64,000 nt of DNA from a bacterium C-53. GTDB taxonomy: Bacteria; Bacillota; Clostridia; Lachnospirales; Lachnospiraceae. This document shows positions 44,680 to 53,702 of the stretch, piece by piece; the first letter of the stretch is position 1; each line of letters starts with the position of its first letter. The stretch spans positions 1-64,000 of the forward strand of contig RAZD01000005.1 in the NCBI GenBank assembly GCA_003612525.1, in the 5' to 3' direction. A model generated the notes under the pieces. That model worked only from the letters and a program-made list of their open reading frames with translations, had not been told where the DNA came from and did not search any database. The position numbers and the translations under genes were made by a program.

Positions 44680-44837
44680 GTCATATTTTTGCCGTTCTTT
44701 CATATATATGATATAAGACTATGGCTGTGTCAGGAGAGACATAGTGGTATGAAACATTGAAGAATCAAAGATGTTTCAATCGTCAAATTTGTGCCGACGC
44801 CTCAAGTTGCAGGTTGTTGGCAGCATGGAGGATTAGT

Positions 44838-45125
44838 ATGGATGAATCGGCAAGCAAACAGAGAGTGCATAAGCTTCTTCTGACAAATAGAAAATCATGT
44901 ACATTGAGCGGTGTTGTGGATGTACTGTCTTTTGATCTCACGGAAATTCTTCTTGAGACAGATCAGGGTATGTTGATGTTAAAAGGCTCCGATCTTCATG
45001 TGAACCGGCTGACGCTGGAAAAAGGTGAGGTAGATATATCGGGGAGGATTGACAGTCTTACCTATTCTGAGGAAGGGAAAGCAGCCAAAAACGGAGAATC
45101 TTTTCTTGCGAGGATGTTTCGATAA
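44838..45125 (+). CDS. yabP: Sporulation protein YabP
   Basis: A 95-residue protein: HKLLLTNRKSCTLSGVVDVLSFD, then LMLKGSDLHVNRLTLEKGEVDISG, as in YabP. The ATG at 44,838 follows GGAGG by six bases; the open frame extends back to 44,757 but those residues look non-coding. YabP is needed for spore cortex/late sporulation and always pairs with YabQ, which follows two bases later. Confidence 0.88.
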   Translation: MDESASKQRVHKLLLTNRKSCTLSGVVDVLSFDLTEILLETDQGMLMLKGSDLHVNRLTLEKGEVDISGRIDSLTYSEEGKAAKNGESFLARMFR

Positions 45126-45127
45126 TT

Positions 45128-45466
45128 ATGAGTCCTGAAATATTAGAGCAGTTACAGATTTTATTTCATTTCTTTCTCCTGGGCATTGTGATTACTCTCG
45201 TATATGATGTGCTCCGGCTGCTGCGTTATTTGATTCCGCACAATCATGCTGTGATCGCAGGAGAAGACTTAATCTTTTGGATTGTAACGGGGTTTGTGGT
45301 TTTTGATATGTTTCTTCGTGAAAGCAATGGAAGCATCCGTTTTTTTTCGATTGGAGGAGCTGTACTTGGCATGCTGTTAAAAAATAAATTGACGGGCAGT
45401 TTAAAACCGGATAGAATAAAATTATATAAACATAAAGATAAAAAAGATGAAAAAGGAAAGGTGTGA
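45128..45466 (+). CDS. yabQ: Spore cortex biosynthesis protein YabQ
   Basis: A 112-residue membrane protein with about three hydrophobic stretches: FHFFLLGIVITLVYDVLRLLRY, LIFWIVTGFVVFDMF and FFSIGGAVLGMLL. YabQ localises to the forespore membrane and is needed for cortex formation. The basic C-terminus is short compared with B. subtilis YabQ (about 210 residues). Confidence 0.88.
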   Translation: MSPEILEQLQILFHFFLLGIVITLVYDVLRLLRYLIPHNHAVIAGEDLIFWIVTGFVVFDMFLRESNGSIRFFSIGGAVLGMLLKNKLTGSLKPDRIKLYKHKDKKDEKGKV

Positions 45467-45472
45467 GGCGCT

Positions 45473-45775
45473 ATGAGACGGGTTGCATTCCGAAAGAAAA
45501 AGCAGAACAGGCTGGCGATGCTGAGCATTACCGTTGTAGTCGCTATGCTTTTCGTTGTAATTACAATTAACAGCTTTAAACTTCGGTCGAAACAGCTTCA
45601 GTGCATTGAAAAAGAGGAGGAGCTTACGAGACAGATCGAAGCCGAAAATGAGAGGACAGAGGAACTGAAAGAGCTTAAGAAATATACAAAGACAAAGAAG
45701 TATGCAGAAGAGGTGGCAAAGGAAAAGCTGGGTCTGGTCTACGATGATGAAATTGTATTTCAGCCGGATAAGTAA
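45473..45775 (+). CDS. divIC: Septum formation initiator DivIC/FtsB
   Basis: A 100-residue bitopic protein with a basic N-terminus, one membrane helix (MLSITVVVAMLFVVITI), a coiled coil (residues ~45-75, rich in Glu/Lys), and the family end YAEEVAKEKLGLVYDDEIVF. It takes part in the DivIB-DivIC-FtsL division complex. It starts six bases after yabQ, and a terminator follows it. Confidence 0.9.
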   Translation: MRRVAFRKKKQNRLAMLSITVVVAMLFVVITINSFKLRSKQLQCIEKEEELTRQIEAENERTEELKELKKYTKTKKYAEEVAKEKLGLVYDDEIVFQPDK

Positions 45776-45783
45776 GCTTGTGA

Positions 45784-45812
45784 AAGAGTCCAGAAAGGGG
45801 CTCTTTTGTTTT
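45784..45812 (+). terminator. Intrinsic terminator after divIC
   Basis: AAGAGTCC (45,784-45,791) pairs with GGGCTCTT (45,798-45,805), followed by TTGTTTT. It isolates spoIIE from the upstream block. Confidence 0.7.
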
Positions 45813-45818
45813 GTCGAA
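45812..45818 (+). promoter_or_regulatory. Spo0A binding site (0A box)
   Basis: TGTCGAA is an exact match to the 0A-box consensus. It lies 25 bases upstream of the -35 of the spoIIE promoter, in the spot used by Spo0A-phosphate to activate this class of promoter. Confidence 0.75.
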
Positions 45819-45843
45819 ATCTTTTTTTCCAGAAGGCTCTCTT

Positions 45844-45876
45844 TTGACAAAGCCTGCGCGGATGGCAATGTATAAT
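45844..45876 (+). promoter_or_regulatory. Spo0A-dependent sigma-A promoter of spoIIE with 21-bp spacer
   Basis: TTGACA at 45,844-45,849 and TATAAT at 45,871-45,876, both perfect, separated by 21 bases in place of 17. B. subtilis spoIIG and spoIIE promoters share this abnormal spacing and need Spo0A-phosphate. The start near 45,884 leaves a leader of 40 bases, with GGGAGGAG before the GTG start. Confidence 0.85.
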
Positions 45877-45923
45877 GAATCCTTAAGAGACGCTACAACA
45901 TTTTAAGGGAGGAGCTGGGGCGC

Positions 45924-47132
45924 GTGAAGGAGCAGAAACAGAATAAGGGGGAACTTTTGCTGAAAGGTCCTGGAAAAGAGCGGTTATTGGCATGTGCGAG
46001 ATCTTTTGAGGGGCTCTCGAGAAGTTTTTATTATCTGCCGGATCGAAAACCTGAGGAATGCCGTGTACAGGATTCTCCATATGGAAGAATGACAACGCGC
46101 AGTGACATTATCTGGCATAACAGGCTTTCGGAAAGTCGTCTGATGGTTGCAGATCAGTTGATGGAAGTATCAAAAATTATAGAAAATATGGCAGATGATA
46201 TTGGCCATATTGGAGAGATTTCTTCCAGAAAAGAAGAAAGAATTAAGCGGGCATTTAAAAAGGAAGGCTTAACGGCGGACGATATTCTGATTGTGGAGAA
46301 TAAGGACAAGCATTTGGAAGTATATATGAATGTGAAAGCGGACTGGGGAAGCCGGATTGCATCGAGAGATGCCGCAACGATTCTGTCCGCTGTTTTGAAG
46401 GCGGATATGACACCATCTATTCATGCAAAATCTCTGATTGACGGGGAATTTGATACAATATGTTTTGAGGAAGAGCCTCCGTTTCAGGTGTTGACCGGAT
46501 ATGCGAAGAAGATGAAAGATGGTGAGACGGAATCCGGTGATAGTTTTTCCTTTGCAAGACCAGACAGGGGGCATCTGTTGATGAGTCTTTCTGATGGCAT
46601 GGGTTCCGGTCCGGCGGCGGCGTATGAGAGCAGGACGTCAATTGAACTGCTGGAACAGTTTACAGAAGCCGGGTTTTCGGCGGAAGCTGCAGCGGCAATG
46701 ATTAATGGCGCCATGATTGGACGGAGTGAAGAGCGCATCATTACGACGCTGGATGTTTGCAGATTTGATCTTTATAAAGGATATCTTTCATATTTAAAGG
46801 CGGGATGCGCATCTTCTTTCGTCCGTTGCAGAGATGGTGTTGAGATTATTTCTTCTGAAAATCTTCCTCTGGGTATTTTTCATGAAACGGATTTTGACAA
46901 GGGGACAAAAAAGCTATATGATGAAAACGTTATAGTCATGATTACGGATGGCGTGCTTGACCGTCTGAATGGAAAACTGCCGGAGGAACGCTTTGCGAGG
47001 CTTCTGATGGAAATCGAGAGCCGAAATCCGAAAGAAATTGCAGATCGGTTGATGCGATACGTGATTTTAGCATCCGATCAGCCAATACGTGATGATATGA
47101 CGATACTTGTTACAGGCATCTGGAGAAAATAG
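45924..47132 (+). CDS. spoIIE: SpoIIE-family PP2C phosphatase lacking the membrane domain
   Basis: A 402-residue protein. The C-terminal ~200 residues are the PP2C phosphatase of SpoIIE: GDSFSFARPDRGHLLMSLSDGMGSGPAA (metal-binding Asp), MITDGVLDRL and RDDMTILV. SpoIIE dephosphorylates SpoIIAA to activate sigma-F in the forespore. B. subtilis SpoIIE has 827 residues with ten N-terminal membrane helices; none exist here, and promoter and ribosome site lie directly upstream, so nothing is missing by frameshift. The regulatory middle segment (LMVADQLMEVSKIIENMADDI) is retained. Confidence 0.88.
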   Translation: MKEQKQNKGELLLKGPGKERLLACARSFEGLSRSFYYLPDRKPEECRVQDSPYGRMTTRSDIIWHNRLSESRLMVADQLMEVSKIIENMADDIGHIGEISSRKEERIKRAFKKEGLTADDILIVENKDKHLEVYMNVKADWGSRIASRDAATILSAVLKADMTPSIHAKSLIDGEFDTICFEEEPPFQVLTGYAKKMKDGETESGDSFSFARPDRGHLLMSLSDGMGSGPAAAYESRTSIELLEQFTEAGFSAEAAAAMINGAMIGRSEERIITTLDVCRFDLYKGYLSYLKAGCASSFVRCRDGVEIISSENLPLGIFHETDFDKGTKKLYDENVIVMITDGVLDRLNGKLPEERFARLLMEIESRNPKEIADRLMRYVILASDQPIRDDMTILVTGIWRK

Positions 47133-47135
47133 GAA

Positions 47136-48542
47136 ATGATTCAAAAGATAAAAAATTTTATTCAAGAATTTCATATGATTGAAAAAGGTGACCGGGTTGT
47201 CATTGGCGTATCAGGAGGAGCAGATTCCATGTGCCTCCTCTTTGTGTTATGTGAACTAAGAAAAGAAATTCCCATGTATCTTTCCGTCGTACATGTGGAG
47301 CATGGAATACGGGGGGAAGCTTCAAAGGCGGACGCAAGGTATGTGAGAGAAGTCTGTGAAAGGCTGCATGTCTCATTTCATGAGGCAGCCATTGACTGCC
47401 GTGCGCTTGCGAGGGAGTGGAATATGACAGTGGAGGAAGCCGGGCGTACGGCACGCTATGAGGCATTTGAGAGAGAATGCCCGGATAAAATTGCAGTGGC
47501 GCATCATCAAAACGATGTGGCGGAGACACTTTTATTCCATCTGTGCAGGGGAACAGGCTTAAAAGGACTTGGCGGCATACCGCCTGTGCGTGGCAAGATC
47601 ATTCGTCCCCTGCTTTGCGTTACGGCGGAAGAAATCAGAGCTTATCTTAAGAAAAATGATATGGAGTGGAGAGAGGATGAGACGAACGGGAGCGAGGATT
47701 ACACGCGTAACCGGATCCGAAGCCGAATGATTCCGGAGGCGCAGAAAGTGAATGAAAAGGCGGTTTCCCATATGGCGGAGGCTGCGCTTCGCATGAGGGA
47801 AATTGAAGCGTATATGACAGAGGTGTCGGAGGCTGCGTATGAAAGATATCTGATCGAAACTGAAAATGACAGGAAGGTTATTCTTGACATACGGCTTTTT
47901 ACGGAGGAGAAACCAATTATTGCCGCGTATGTTTTGCAGCGCGTATTTTGTGAGATGACGGGAAAATGGAAAGATATAGCGGCGGTGAATCTTAAGGATA
48001 TAGCAGATCTTGCAACGAAACAGTCGGGGAGGCGTGTGCTTCTTCCGTATGGCATGGCGGCGTTCCGCATTTATAATACGATTGTAATCCGGAAAGAATT
48101 TGAAATCATTCATGCCGGTGGAATGATGCCTCTGATGATACCGAAGGAGGGAGAAATGCCTCTGCCGGATGGCAGAGTCCTGAAAACATCTTTTTTGGCG
48201 CCCAAAGAGGTGGAAGAGATGAAAAAAAAAGGGAATATTCCCAACGAAACCTATACGAAATGGCTTGACTATGATAAAATTAATACTAGTGTCGTTCTGC
48301 GGACCAGACAGGCAGGAGATTATTTCTATGTGAATTCAGGTCTTAAGTCAAAAAAGTTAAAATCTTTTTTTATTGATGAAAAAATTCCCATAGACGAGCG
48401 GAACCGGATATTTCTTCTTGCGGACGGCAATCATATTTTATGGATACTTGGATATCGTATCAGTGAAAAATGTAAGATTACCGAATTGACGGAGCGGATA
48501 TGGAAGGTAAGCGTAACAAAGGAGAAAGGGTATGGTAAATGA
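47136..48542 (+). CDS. tilS: tRNA(Ile)-lysidine synthetase
   Basis: A 468-residue PP-loop enzyme: VIGVSGGADSMCLLFVL at residues 24-40 and HVEHGIRGEASKADARYV, AHHQNDVAETLLFHL. It attaches lysine to C34 of tRNA-Ile(CAU), so that AUA is read as isoleucine. The C-terminal lysidine domain (RTRQAGDYFYVNSGLKSKKLKSFFID) is complete. It lies 3 bases after spoIIE and overlaps hpt by ATGA, as in other Firmicutes. Confidence 0.95.
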   Translation: MIQKIKNFIQEFHMIEKGDRVVIGVSGGADSMCLLFVLCELRKEIPMYLSVVHVEHGIRGEASKADARYVREVCERLHVSFHEAAIDCRALAREWNMTVEEAGRTARYEAFERECPDKIAVAHHQNDVAETLLFHLCRGTGLKGLGGIPPVRGKIIRPLLCVTAEEIRAYLKKNDMEWREDETNGSEDYTRNRIRSRMIPEAQKVNEKAVSHMAEAALRMREIEAYMTEVSEAAYERYLIETENDRKVILDIRLFTEEKPIIAAYVLQRVFCEMTGKWKDIAAVNLKDIADLATKQSGRRVLLPYGMAAFRIYNTIVIRKEFEIIHAGGMMPLMIPKEGEMPLPDGRVLKTSFLAPKEVEEMKKKGNIPNETYTKWLDYDKINTSVVLRTRQAGDYFYVNSGLKSKKLKSFFIDEKIPIDERNRIFLLADGNHILWILGYRISEKCKITELTERIWKVSVTKEKGYGK

Positions 48543-49069
48543 AAATGAGTGACAAAATCAGTATCATGTTTTCGGAAGAAGAAGTAAGTGGAAGAATTCG
48601 TGAACTTGGAGAGAAAATCGGTAAGGATTATGCAGGAAAGGAAGTCCTTCTGGTATGTGTTCTGAAGGGAGCGGCTTTTTTTGCATGTGAACTTGCAAAA
48701 AGGATTTCACTTCCTGTGCAAATGGAATTTATGAGATGTTCCAGCTATGGAAATGAAACGGAATCAAGCGGCGTTGTGAAGATTATACAGGATCTTGATC
48801 AGCCGATACGTGGAAAAAATGTGATTATAGTGGAAGATATTATTGATACGGGAAGAACACTTGGTTATCTTGTGGAACTTCTCAGGAAAAGAGATCCTGA
48901 ATCGGTAGCGCTCTGTACGCTGCTTGATAAGCCGGAAAGACGGGTAACAGATGTAAAGGCCGAATATACCGGATTTCAGATACCGGATGAATTTGTGGTA
49001 GGATACGGGTTAGACTATGCACAGAAATACAGGAATCTTCCGTTTATTGGAATTATAAAACCCGAGTAG
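48539..49069 (+). CDS. hpt: Hypoxanthine phosphoribosyltransferase
   Basis: A 176-residue enzyme with the PRPP-binding loop [17 protein letters not shown], an upstream [16 protein letters not shown] and [15 protein letters not shown] loop. It salvages hypoxanthine (and guanine). The start overlaps the tilS stop; an ATG two codons later is an alternative. Confidence 0.95.
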   Translation: MKMSDKISIMFSEEEVSGRIRELGEKIGKDYAGKEVLLVCVLKGAAFFACELAKRISLPVQMEFMRCSSYGNETESSGVVKIIQDLDQPIRGKNVIIVEDIIDTGRTLGYLVELLRKRDPESVALCTLLDKPERRVTDVKAEYTGFQIPDEFVVGYGLDYAQKYRNLPFIGIIKPE

Positions 49070-49080
49070 GAGGAAGCGTT

Positions 49081-50898
49081 TTGAATAGAAACAGTAAAGG
49101 AGCCATTATTTATCTGTTTTTAATTTTGGCCGTATTTCTGATGATTTACACCATGACAAACAGATGGGTAATGAGAGAGGATTACAACAATCAGAGATTT
49201 GAACAGGATTTAAAGAACGGAAATATTGTATCCGTAGAGGTGCAGCCGAATTCTGAAACGCCAACCGGAGTGGCGGCGGTTACGGTAAAAGACGGAAGCG
49301 TCCATCATCTTTATGTGGCGGATACGGGAGCGCTCGAAGAGGATTTGAAGGAAAAGTTTCCGGATTATGTGATGAATAACGTACAACGCGAAAGCTGGTT
49401 TACCGCTTATGTACTGCCGAGCGTTGTCATTCTGATCGTGATGTTCCTTCTGATAACCATGATGAATAATCAGGCAGCAGGCGGAGGCGGCGGGGGCGGC
49501 AAAATGATGAATTTTGGCAAAAGCCGCGCTCATATGTCAGTTGGAGGTACAAAAGTGACCTTCAAGGATGTGGCGGGGCTGCATGAGGAGAAAGAAGACC
49601 TGGAAGAAATTGTGGATTTTCTGAAAAATCCGAAAAAATATATAAGCGTAGGAGCAAGAATTCCCAAAGGCGTGCTTTTGGAGGGTCCTCCCGGAACCGG
49701 AAAGACATTGCTTGCCAAAGCAGTGTCAGGTGAAGCGGGTGTCCCTTTTTTCAGTATTTCCGGTTCGGATTTCGTAGAGATGTTTGTCGGCGTCGGCGCA
49801 TCCAGAGTTCGTGATCTCTTTCTTGACGCAAAGAAAAATGCGCCCTGTATCGTATTCATCGACGAGATTGATGCCGTAGCCAGACGCCGTGGCACAGGCA
49901 TGGGCGGCGGCCACGACGAGAGAGAGCAGACATTAAACCAGCTTTTGGTGGAAATGGATGGATTTGGAGTCAATGAAGGAATCATTGTAATGGCTGCAAC
50001 AAACCGTGTGGATATTCTGGACCCTGCAATTCTGCGTCCGGGCCGGTTTGACCGTAAGGTTTATGTCGGCGCTCCTGATGTTCGGGGAAGAGATGAAATC
50101 CTTCATGTGCATGCGAAGAATAAACCATTGAGCGATGATGTGGATTTAAAGCAGATCGCGCAGACAACAGCAGGACTTACCGGTGCAGACCTTGAAAATC
50201 TGTTAAATGAGGCAGCTATCTATGCGGCAAAGGAAAACAGAGCGTATATTAATCAGGCGGACATTAAAAGAGCATTTATAAAGATTGGTGTCGGAGCCGA
50301 GAAGAGAAGCAGGCTGATTACGGATGAAGATAAGCGGATTACGGCATATCATGAGGCCGGGCATGCGATCCTGTTCCATGTATTGGAGGGGGTCGGTCCT
50401 GTTTATATGATTTCAATTATACCGACGGGCCCTGGAGCTCTTGGCTATACAATGCCGCTTCCGGAAAAAGACGATGTGCATAAGACAAGGGGCCAGATGC
50501 TCAATGATATTATGGTGTCTCTTGGCGGCCGGATTGCGGAACAGCTTACATTTGAAGATATTACGACCGGTGCATCTCAGGATATTAAGCAGGCAACTAA
50601 GATCGCGCGCGCTATGGTGACGAAGTATGGAATGAGCGAAAAGCTCGGTATGATTAATTATGCGGATGACGATGACGAAGTCTTTATTGGAAGAGATCTG
50701 GCACACACGAGGAGTCATAGTGAAGTGATTGCCGGTGAGATAGATGAGGAAGTGAAGGCGATCGTTGGAAAATGTTATGAGAAAGCAACTGAGATTATTA
50801 AGGAATACAGTGGTGTGCTGGAGTCCTGTGCACAATTATTGCTGGAAAAAGAAAAAGTTACGAGAGAAGAATTTGAAGGGCTGTTTGTGCAAAATTAA
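49081..50898 (+). CDS. ftsH: ATP-dependent zinc metalloprotease FtsH
   Basis: A 605-residue membrane AAA protease. There are two N-terminal helices ([17 protein letters not shown] and [14 protein letters not shown]) around an extracytoplasmic segment, a Gly-rich stretch, Walker [15 protein letters not shown], Walker [14 protein letters not shown] segment [15 protein letters not shown] and the zinc site YHEAGHAI. It degrades membrane and regulatory proteins. Start TTG 49,081 follows TAGGAGGAAG. The gene order hpt-ftsH is conserved. Confidence 0.96.
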   Translation: MNRNSKGAIIYLFLILAVFLMIYTMTNRWVMREDYNNQRFEQDLKNGNIVSVEVQPNSETPTGVAAVTVKDGSVHHLYVADTGALEEDLKEKFPDYVMNNVQRESWFTAYVLPSVVILIVMFLLITMMNNQAAGGGGGGGKMMNFGKSRAHMSVGGTKVTFKDVAGLHEEKEDLEEIVDFLKNPKKYISVGARIPKGVLLEGPPGTGKTLLAKAVSGEAGVPFFSISGSDFVEMFVGVGASRVRDLFLDAKKNAPCIVFIDEIDAVARRRGTGMGGGHDEREQTLNQLLVEMDGFGVNEGIIVMAATNRVDILDPAILRPGRFDRKVYVGAPDVRGRDEILHVHAKNKPLSDDVDLKQIAQTTAGLTGADLENLLNEAAIYAAKENRAYINQADIKRAFIKIGVGAEKRSRLITDEDKRITAYHEAGHAILFHVLEGVGPVYMISIIPTGPGALGYTMPLPEKDDVHKTRGQMLNDIMVSLGGRIAEQLTFEDITTGASQDIKQATKIARAMVTKYGMSEKLGMINYADDDDEVFIGRDLAHTRSHSEVIAGEIDEEVKAIVGKCYEKATEIIKEYSGVLESCAQLLLEKEKVTREEFEGLFVQN

Positions 50899-50981
50899 TA
50901 AAAACGGAATATCATTTTTGTAAAGTTTGTGCATGCTATGTCTTGTCAATTATAGGTGGGGCAATATATAATTCAAGAGTA

Positions 50982-50990
50982 CCCCCCCCC
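50982..50990 (+). repeat. C9 tract in the ftsH-downstream spacer
   Basis: Nine C bases, about 85 bases after ftsH and 114 bases before the promoter of the GH13 gene. No coding frame or regulatory site around it was recognised. A short inverted repeat (TATAGT/ACTATA) follows it. It is the only run of nine or more C/G outside a glycan gene. Confidence 0.5.
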
Positions 50991-51043
50991 AATACATGAT
51001 ATAGTTTAACGACTATACCCCATAAGAAAGAAATACCTTCTCC

Positions 51044-51075
51044 AAAAGAGACAGTCGCGTAAGGCTGTCTCTTTT
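51044..51075 (+). terminator. Intrinsic terminator after ftsH
   Basis: AAAAGAGACAG (51,044-51,054) and CTGTCTCTTTT (51,065-51,075) form a perfect 11-bp stem with a T-rich end. Confidence 0.85.
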
Positions 51076-51103
51076 ACTGTCTGAAAAGATTCGCTGCCGT
51101 ATA

Positions 51104-51132
51104 TTGTAATTTATCAATGAATAAGATACAAT
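51104..51132 (+). promoter_or_regulatory. Sigma-A promoter of the GH13 gene
   Basis: TTGTAA at 51,104-51,109, 17-base spacer, TACAAT at 51,127-51,132. The start lies about 40 bases before the ATG. Confidence 0.65.
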
Positions 51133-51177
51133 GTAAAGGCTGATTTTAAATTATAAATAGTGAGGTATGGAACAGAT

Positions 51178-53304
51178 ATGGACTTTGAAGGAACATCCAT
51201 GAGTGAGAAAAAGCAAATGTATATTTCTAATATGAGGCCCGTGTTTAACAGACGTGCGCTTTTTTCGGACACGTCGCCTGATTATGTTATTCCTGCTGAG
51301 CCAAATGCTTACAGTGTTGTAAAGATTCGGTTCCGGACAGCAAAGAATAATGTGGATTCGGTATTTTTCCTGTGTGAGAACGAAAGACAGCTTATGCAAA
51401 AGGCTTTTTCGGAAGAAGACTTTGATTATTATGAGCTGGATATTAAGGTGGACGACAGACCGTTTTGTTATTTTTTTGAAGTAAACTGCGGTCGTATAAA
51501 AATGTATTATTATCCGGGCGGAGCAGACAGAAATATCAGAGAAAACGATGGTTTTCGTATCATACCCGGATTCAAGACGCCGGATTGGGCGAAGGGCGCC
51601 GTTATGTATCAGATCTATGTAGATCGCTTCTGCAATGGCGATTTGTCAAATGATGTTCTCACCAATGAATATTTTTATATCGGTGATTATTCCGTAAAAG
51701 TTGACGATTGGAACAAATATCCGGCCCAGATGGGGGTGCGGGAATTTTATGGCGGTGATCTTCAGGGAGTATGGGATAAACTGGATTATCTTCAGGAATT
51801 GGGAATTCAGGCAATTTATTTTAATCCTCTTTTTGTATCTCCATCAAATCACAAGTATGATATACAGGATTATGACTATATTGACCCACATATCGCAAAG
51901 ATTGTTGAGGATGAAGGTGAAGTGCTGCAGCCGGGAGATCATGAGAATAAGAATGCAAGCCGTTACATCAGCCGTGTGACAAGCAGAAAAAATCTGGAAG
52001 CAAGCAATCGTTTTTTTGCGAAACTGGTAAGTGAGTGCCATAACAGAGGAATTAAGGTGATTATTGACGGAGTATTTAATCATTGTGGTTCCTTTAATAA
52101 ATGGATGGACAGAGAACGCATTTATGAGAATCAGCAAGGGTATGCGCCGGGAGCTTTTATCACGGAAGACAGTCCGTACCATTCTTTTTTTAAATTTTAT
52201 GGGGGATCTTTTCCGTATAATACAAATTACGATGGATGGTGGGGACATGATACGCTCCCGAAAATGAATTACGAGGATTCCCCTGTTTTGGAACAATATA
52301 TTTTGAATATTGCCCGGAAATGGGTTTTGCCGCCTTATAGTGTAGACGGGTGGAGACTTGATGTGGCAGCGGATTTGGGACATACGCCGGAAACAAATCA
52401 TAAATTCTGGAAAAAATTCCGAAGAGCAGTCAAAGAGTGCAATCCGGACGCTATTATCATTGCAGAGCATTATGGAAATCCTTCTGCCTGGCTTCAGGGA
52501 GATGAATGGGATACGGTTATGAATTATGATGCGTTTATGGAGCCGGTGACGTGGTTTCTGACCGGAATGCAGAAGCACAGCGATGATTATCGGGGGGACC
52601 AGTTTGGCAATGCAGAAAGCTTCTGGGGAGCCATGAGGTATCACAGCAAAGCATTCTCTTCTTCTTCTCTGAATGTGGCGATGAACGAGCTTTCCAATCA
52701 TGATCATTCCCGGTTTCTGACACGTACAAATCATAAAGTCGGACGGATGAATACGCTCGGATGTGAAGCAGCGGAGCAGGGAGTGGACAAAGCTGTTTTG
52801 AGAGAGGCGGTTCTGATGCAGATGACATGGATTGGGGCGCCTACGATTTATTATGGCGATGAAGCGGGTGTGTGCGGTTTCACGGACCCGGACAACAGGC
52901 GTACGTATCCATGGGGAAGGGAAGACCATGATTTAATACGTTTTCATAAAGAATTAATACGTATTCGCAAGGAAAGTAAAGAGCTTCGTACCGGAAGCAT
53001 AAGATGTCTTATGTCAGAATATAACGTAATTGCTTACGGTCGTTTTTCGCGGAAAAATCAGTATGTTGTTGTAGTGAATAATAATGACTACGAAAAGGTT
53101 CTGACGGTCTCCGTCTGGACCACCGGAGCGCCGAAAGAGGGGAAAATGGTGAGTCTGATGAAGACTGACAGGGAAGGCTTTACGACGGAACCGACGGAGT
53201 ATGCGATTGAATATGGTCATATAACATTGACGCTTGCTGCAACATCAGCGATTGTTCTGAAAACGGAAAAAAAATCTTGTAATTCAGATGCGGATATGGT
53301 ATAA
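51178..53304 (+). CDS. GH13 family alpha-glucan hydrolase (neopullulanase/cyclomaltodextrinase-like)
   Basis: A 708-residue protein without signal peptide, thus cytoplasmic. Residues 1-135 form an N-terminal beta-sandwich as in neopullulanases. The catalytic barrel begins GAVMYQIYVDRFCNGD and holds IDGVFNHCG, VDGWRLDVAADL (nucleophile Asp), AEHYG (acid/base Glu) and ELSNHDHSR (third acid). It breaks alpha-1,4 links in imported maltodextrin or similar. ATG 51,178 is preferred; GTG 51,160 and ATG 51,199 are also in frame. A tRNA promoter is embedded in the last codons. Confidence 0.88.
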   Translation: MDFEGTSMSEKKQMYISNMRPVFNRRALFSDTSPDYVIPAEPNAYSVVKIRFRTAKNNVDSVFFLCENERQLMQKAFSEEDFDYYELDIKVDDRPFCYFFEVNCGRIKMYYYPGGADRNIRENDGFRIIPGFKTPDWAKGAVMYQIYVDRFCNGDLSNDVLTNEYFYIGDYSVKVDDWNKYPAQMGVREFYGGDLQGVWDKLDYLQELGIQAIYFNPLFVSPSNHKYDIQDYDYIDPHIAKIVEDEGEVLQPGDHENKNASRYISRVTSRKNLEASNRFFAKLVSECHNRGIKVIIDGVFNHCGSFNKWMDRERIYENQQGYAPGAFITEDSPYHSFFKFYGGSFPYNTNYDGWWGHDTLPKMNYEDSPVLEQYILNIARKWVLPPYSVDGWRLDVAADLGHTPETNHKFWKKFRRAVKECNPDAIIIAEHYGNPSAWLQGDEWDTVMNYDAFMEPVTWFLTGMQKHSDDYRGDQFGNAESFWGAMRYHSKAFSSSSLNVAMNELSNHDHSRFLTRTNHKVGRMNTLGCEAAEQGVDKAVLREAVLMQMTWIGAPTIYYGDEAGVCGFTDPDNRRTYPWGREDHDLIRFHKELIRIRKESKELRTGSIRCLMSEYNVIAYGRFSRKNQYVVVVNNNDYEKVLTVSVWTTGAPKEGKMVSLMKTDREGFTTEPTEYAIEYGHITLTLAATSAIVLKTEKKSCNSDADMV

Positions 53305-53305
53305 C
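53277..53305 (+). promoter_or_regulatory. Sigma-A promoter of the tRNA-Tyr/Leu pair
   Basis: TTGTAA at 53,277-53,282, 17-base spacer, TATAAC at 53,300-53,305. It overlaps the 3' end of the GH13 coding sequence and would start transcription about ten bases before tRNA-Tyr. Confidence 0.65.
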
Positions 53306-53321
53306 TTTCTCATCCGGTAAT

Positions 53322-53403
53322 GGGTGGATTCCCGAGTGGCCAAAGGGGACAGACTGTAAATCTGCTGGCGATGCCTTCGAAGGTTCGAATCCTTCTCCAC
53401 CCA
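53322..53403 (+). tRNA. tRNA-Tyr (GTA)
   Basis: Acceptor GGGTGGA pairs with TCCACCC, T-arm GAAGG-TTCGAAT-CCTTC, long variable arm, anticodon GTA at 53,356-53,358. CCA is not encoded. One A-C mismatch at the top of the anticodon stem (27-43). Confidence 0.92.
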
Positions 53404-53411
53404 TTCATTTT

Positions 53412-53497
53412 GCCGGCGTGGCGGAACTGGCAGACGCCCGGGACTTAAAATCCCGTGGGTAGCGATACCCGTACCGGTTCGATTCCGGTCGCCGGCA
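53412..53497 (+). tRNA. tRNA-Leu (TAA)
   Basis: Acceptor GCCGGCG pairs with CGCCGGC, anticodon TAA at 53,446-53,448 in loop CTTAAAA, long variable arm GTGGGTAGCGATACCCGT, T-loop TTCGATT. CCA is not encoded. Confidence 0.94.
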
Positions 53498-53553
53498 TCC
53501 AGAAGAAGTGGTTCAATTTCAGAGAATATCATTTTTGGGAATAAGTGTAAAAT

Positions 53554-53600
53554 AAAAAGAGTGAAAGTACGGTATTATGACCGTATTTTCGCTCTTTTTT
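53554..53600 (+). terminator. Intrinsic terminator after tRNA-Leu
   Basis: AAAAAGAGTGAAAGTACGGT pairs with ACCGTATTTTCGCTCTTTTTT across a short loop; the T run closes it. Confidence 0.85.
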
Positions 53601-53635
53601 GTATCAAAAAGGAACGGAATCTATGGAAAATTTTC

Positions 53636-53664
53636 TGTTAAATTAAAAAGGCGTATGGTATAAT
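53636..53664 (+). promoter_or_regulatory. Candidate promoter of the chemoreceptor gene
   Basis: A perfect TATAAT at 53,659-53,664, 38 bases before the ATG. The -35 position (TGTTAA) is weak. No sigma-28 (TAAA/GCCGATAA) match was seen. Confidence 0.4.
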
Positions 53665-53702
53665 AAATTATTCAACTTAATACAAAGGGGGAATGGAGAG
53701 TT

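Noticed and set aside
44757-44837. Longer N-terminus for YabP
   Set aside because: The extra 27 residues do not fit the family, and a GGAGG site stands before the ATG at 44,838.
51844-52929. 361-residue open frame on the minus strand
   Set aside because: It lies wholly inside the GH13 gene, whose catalytic motifs are certain. The antisense frame has no ribosome site and reads like a composition shadow.
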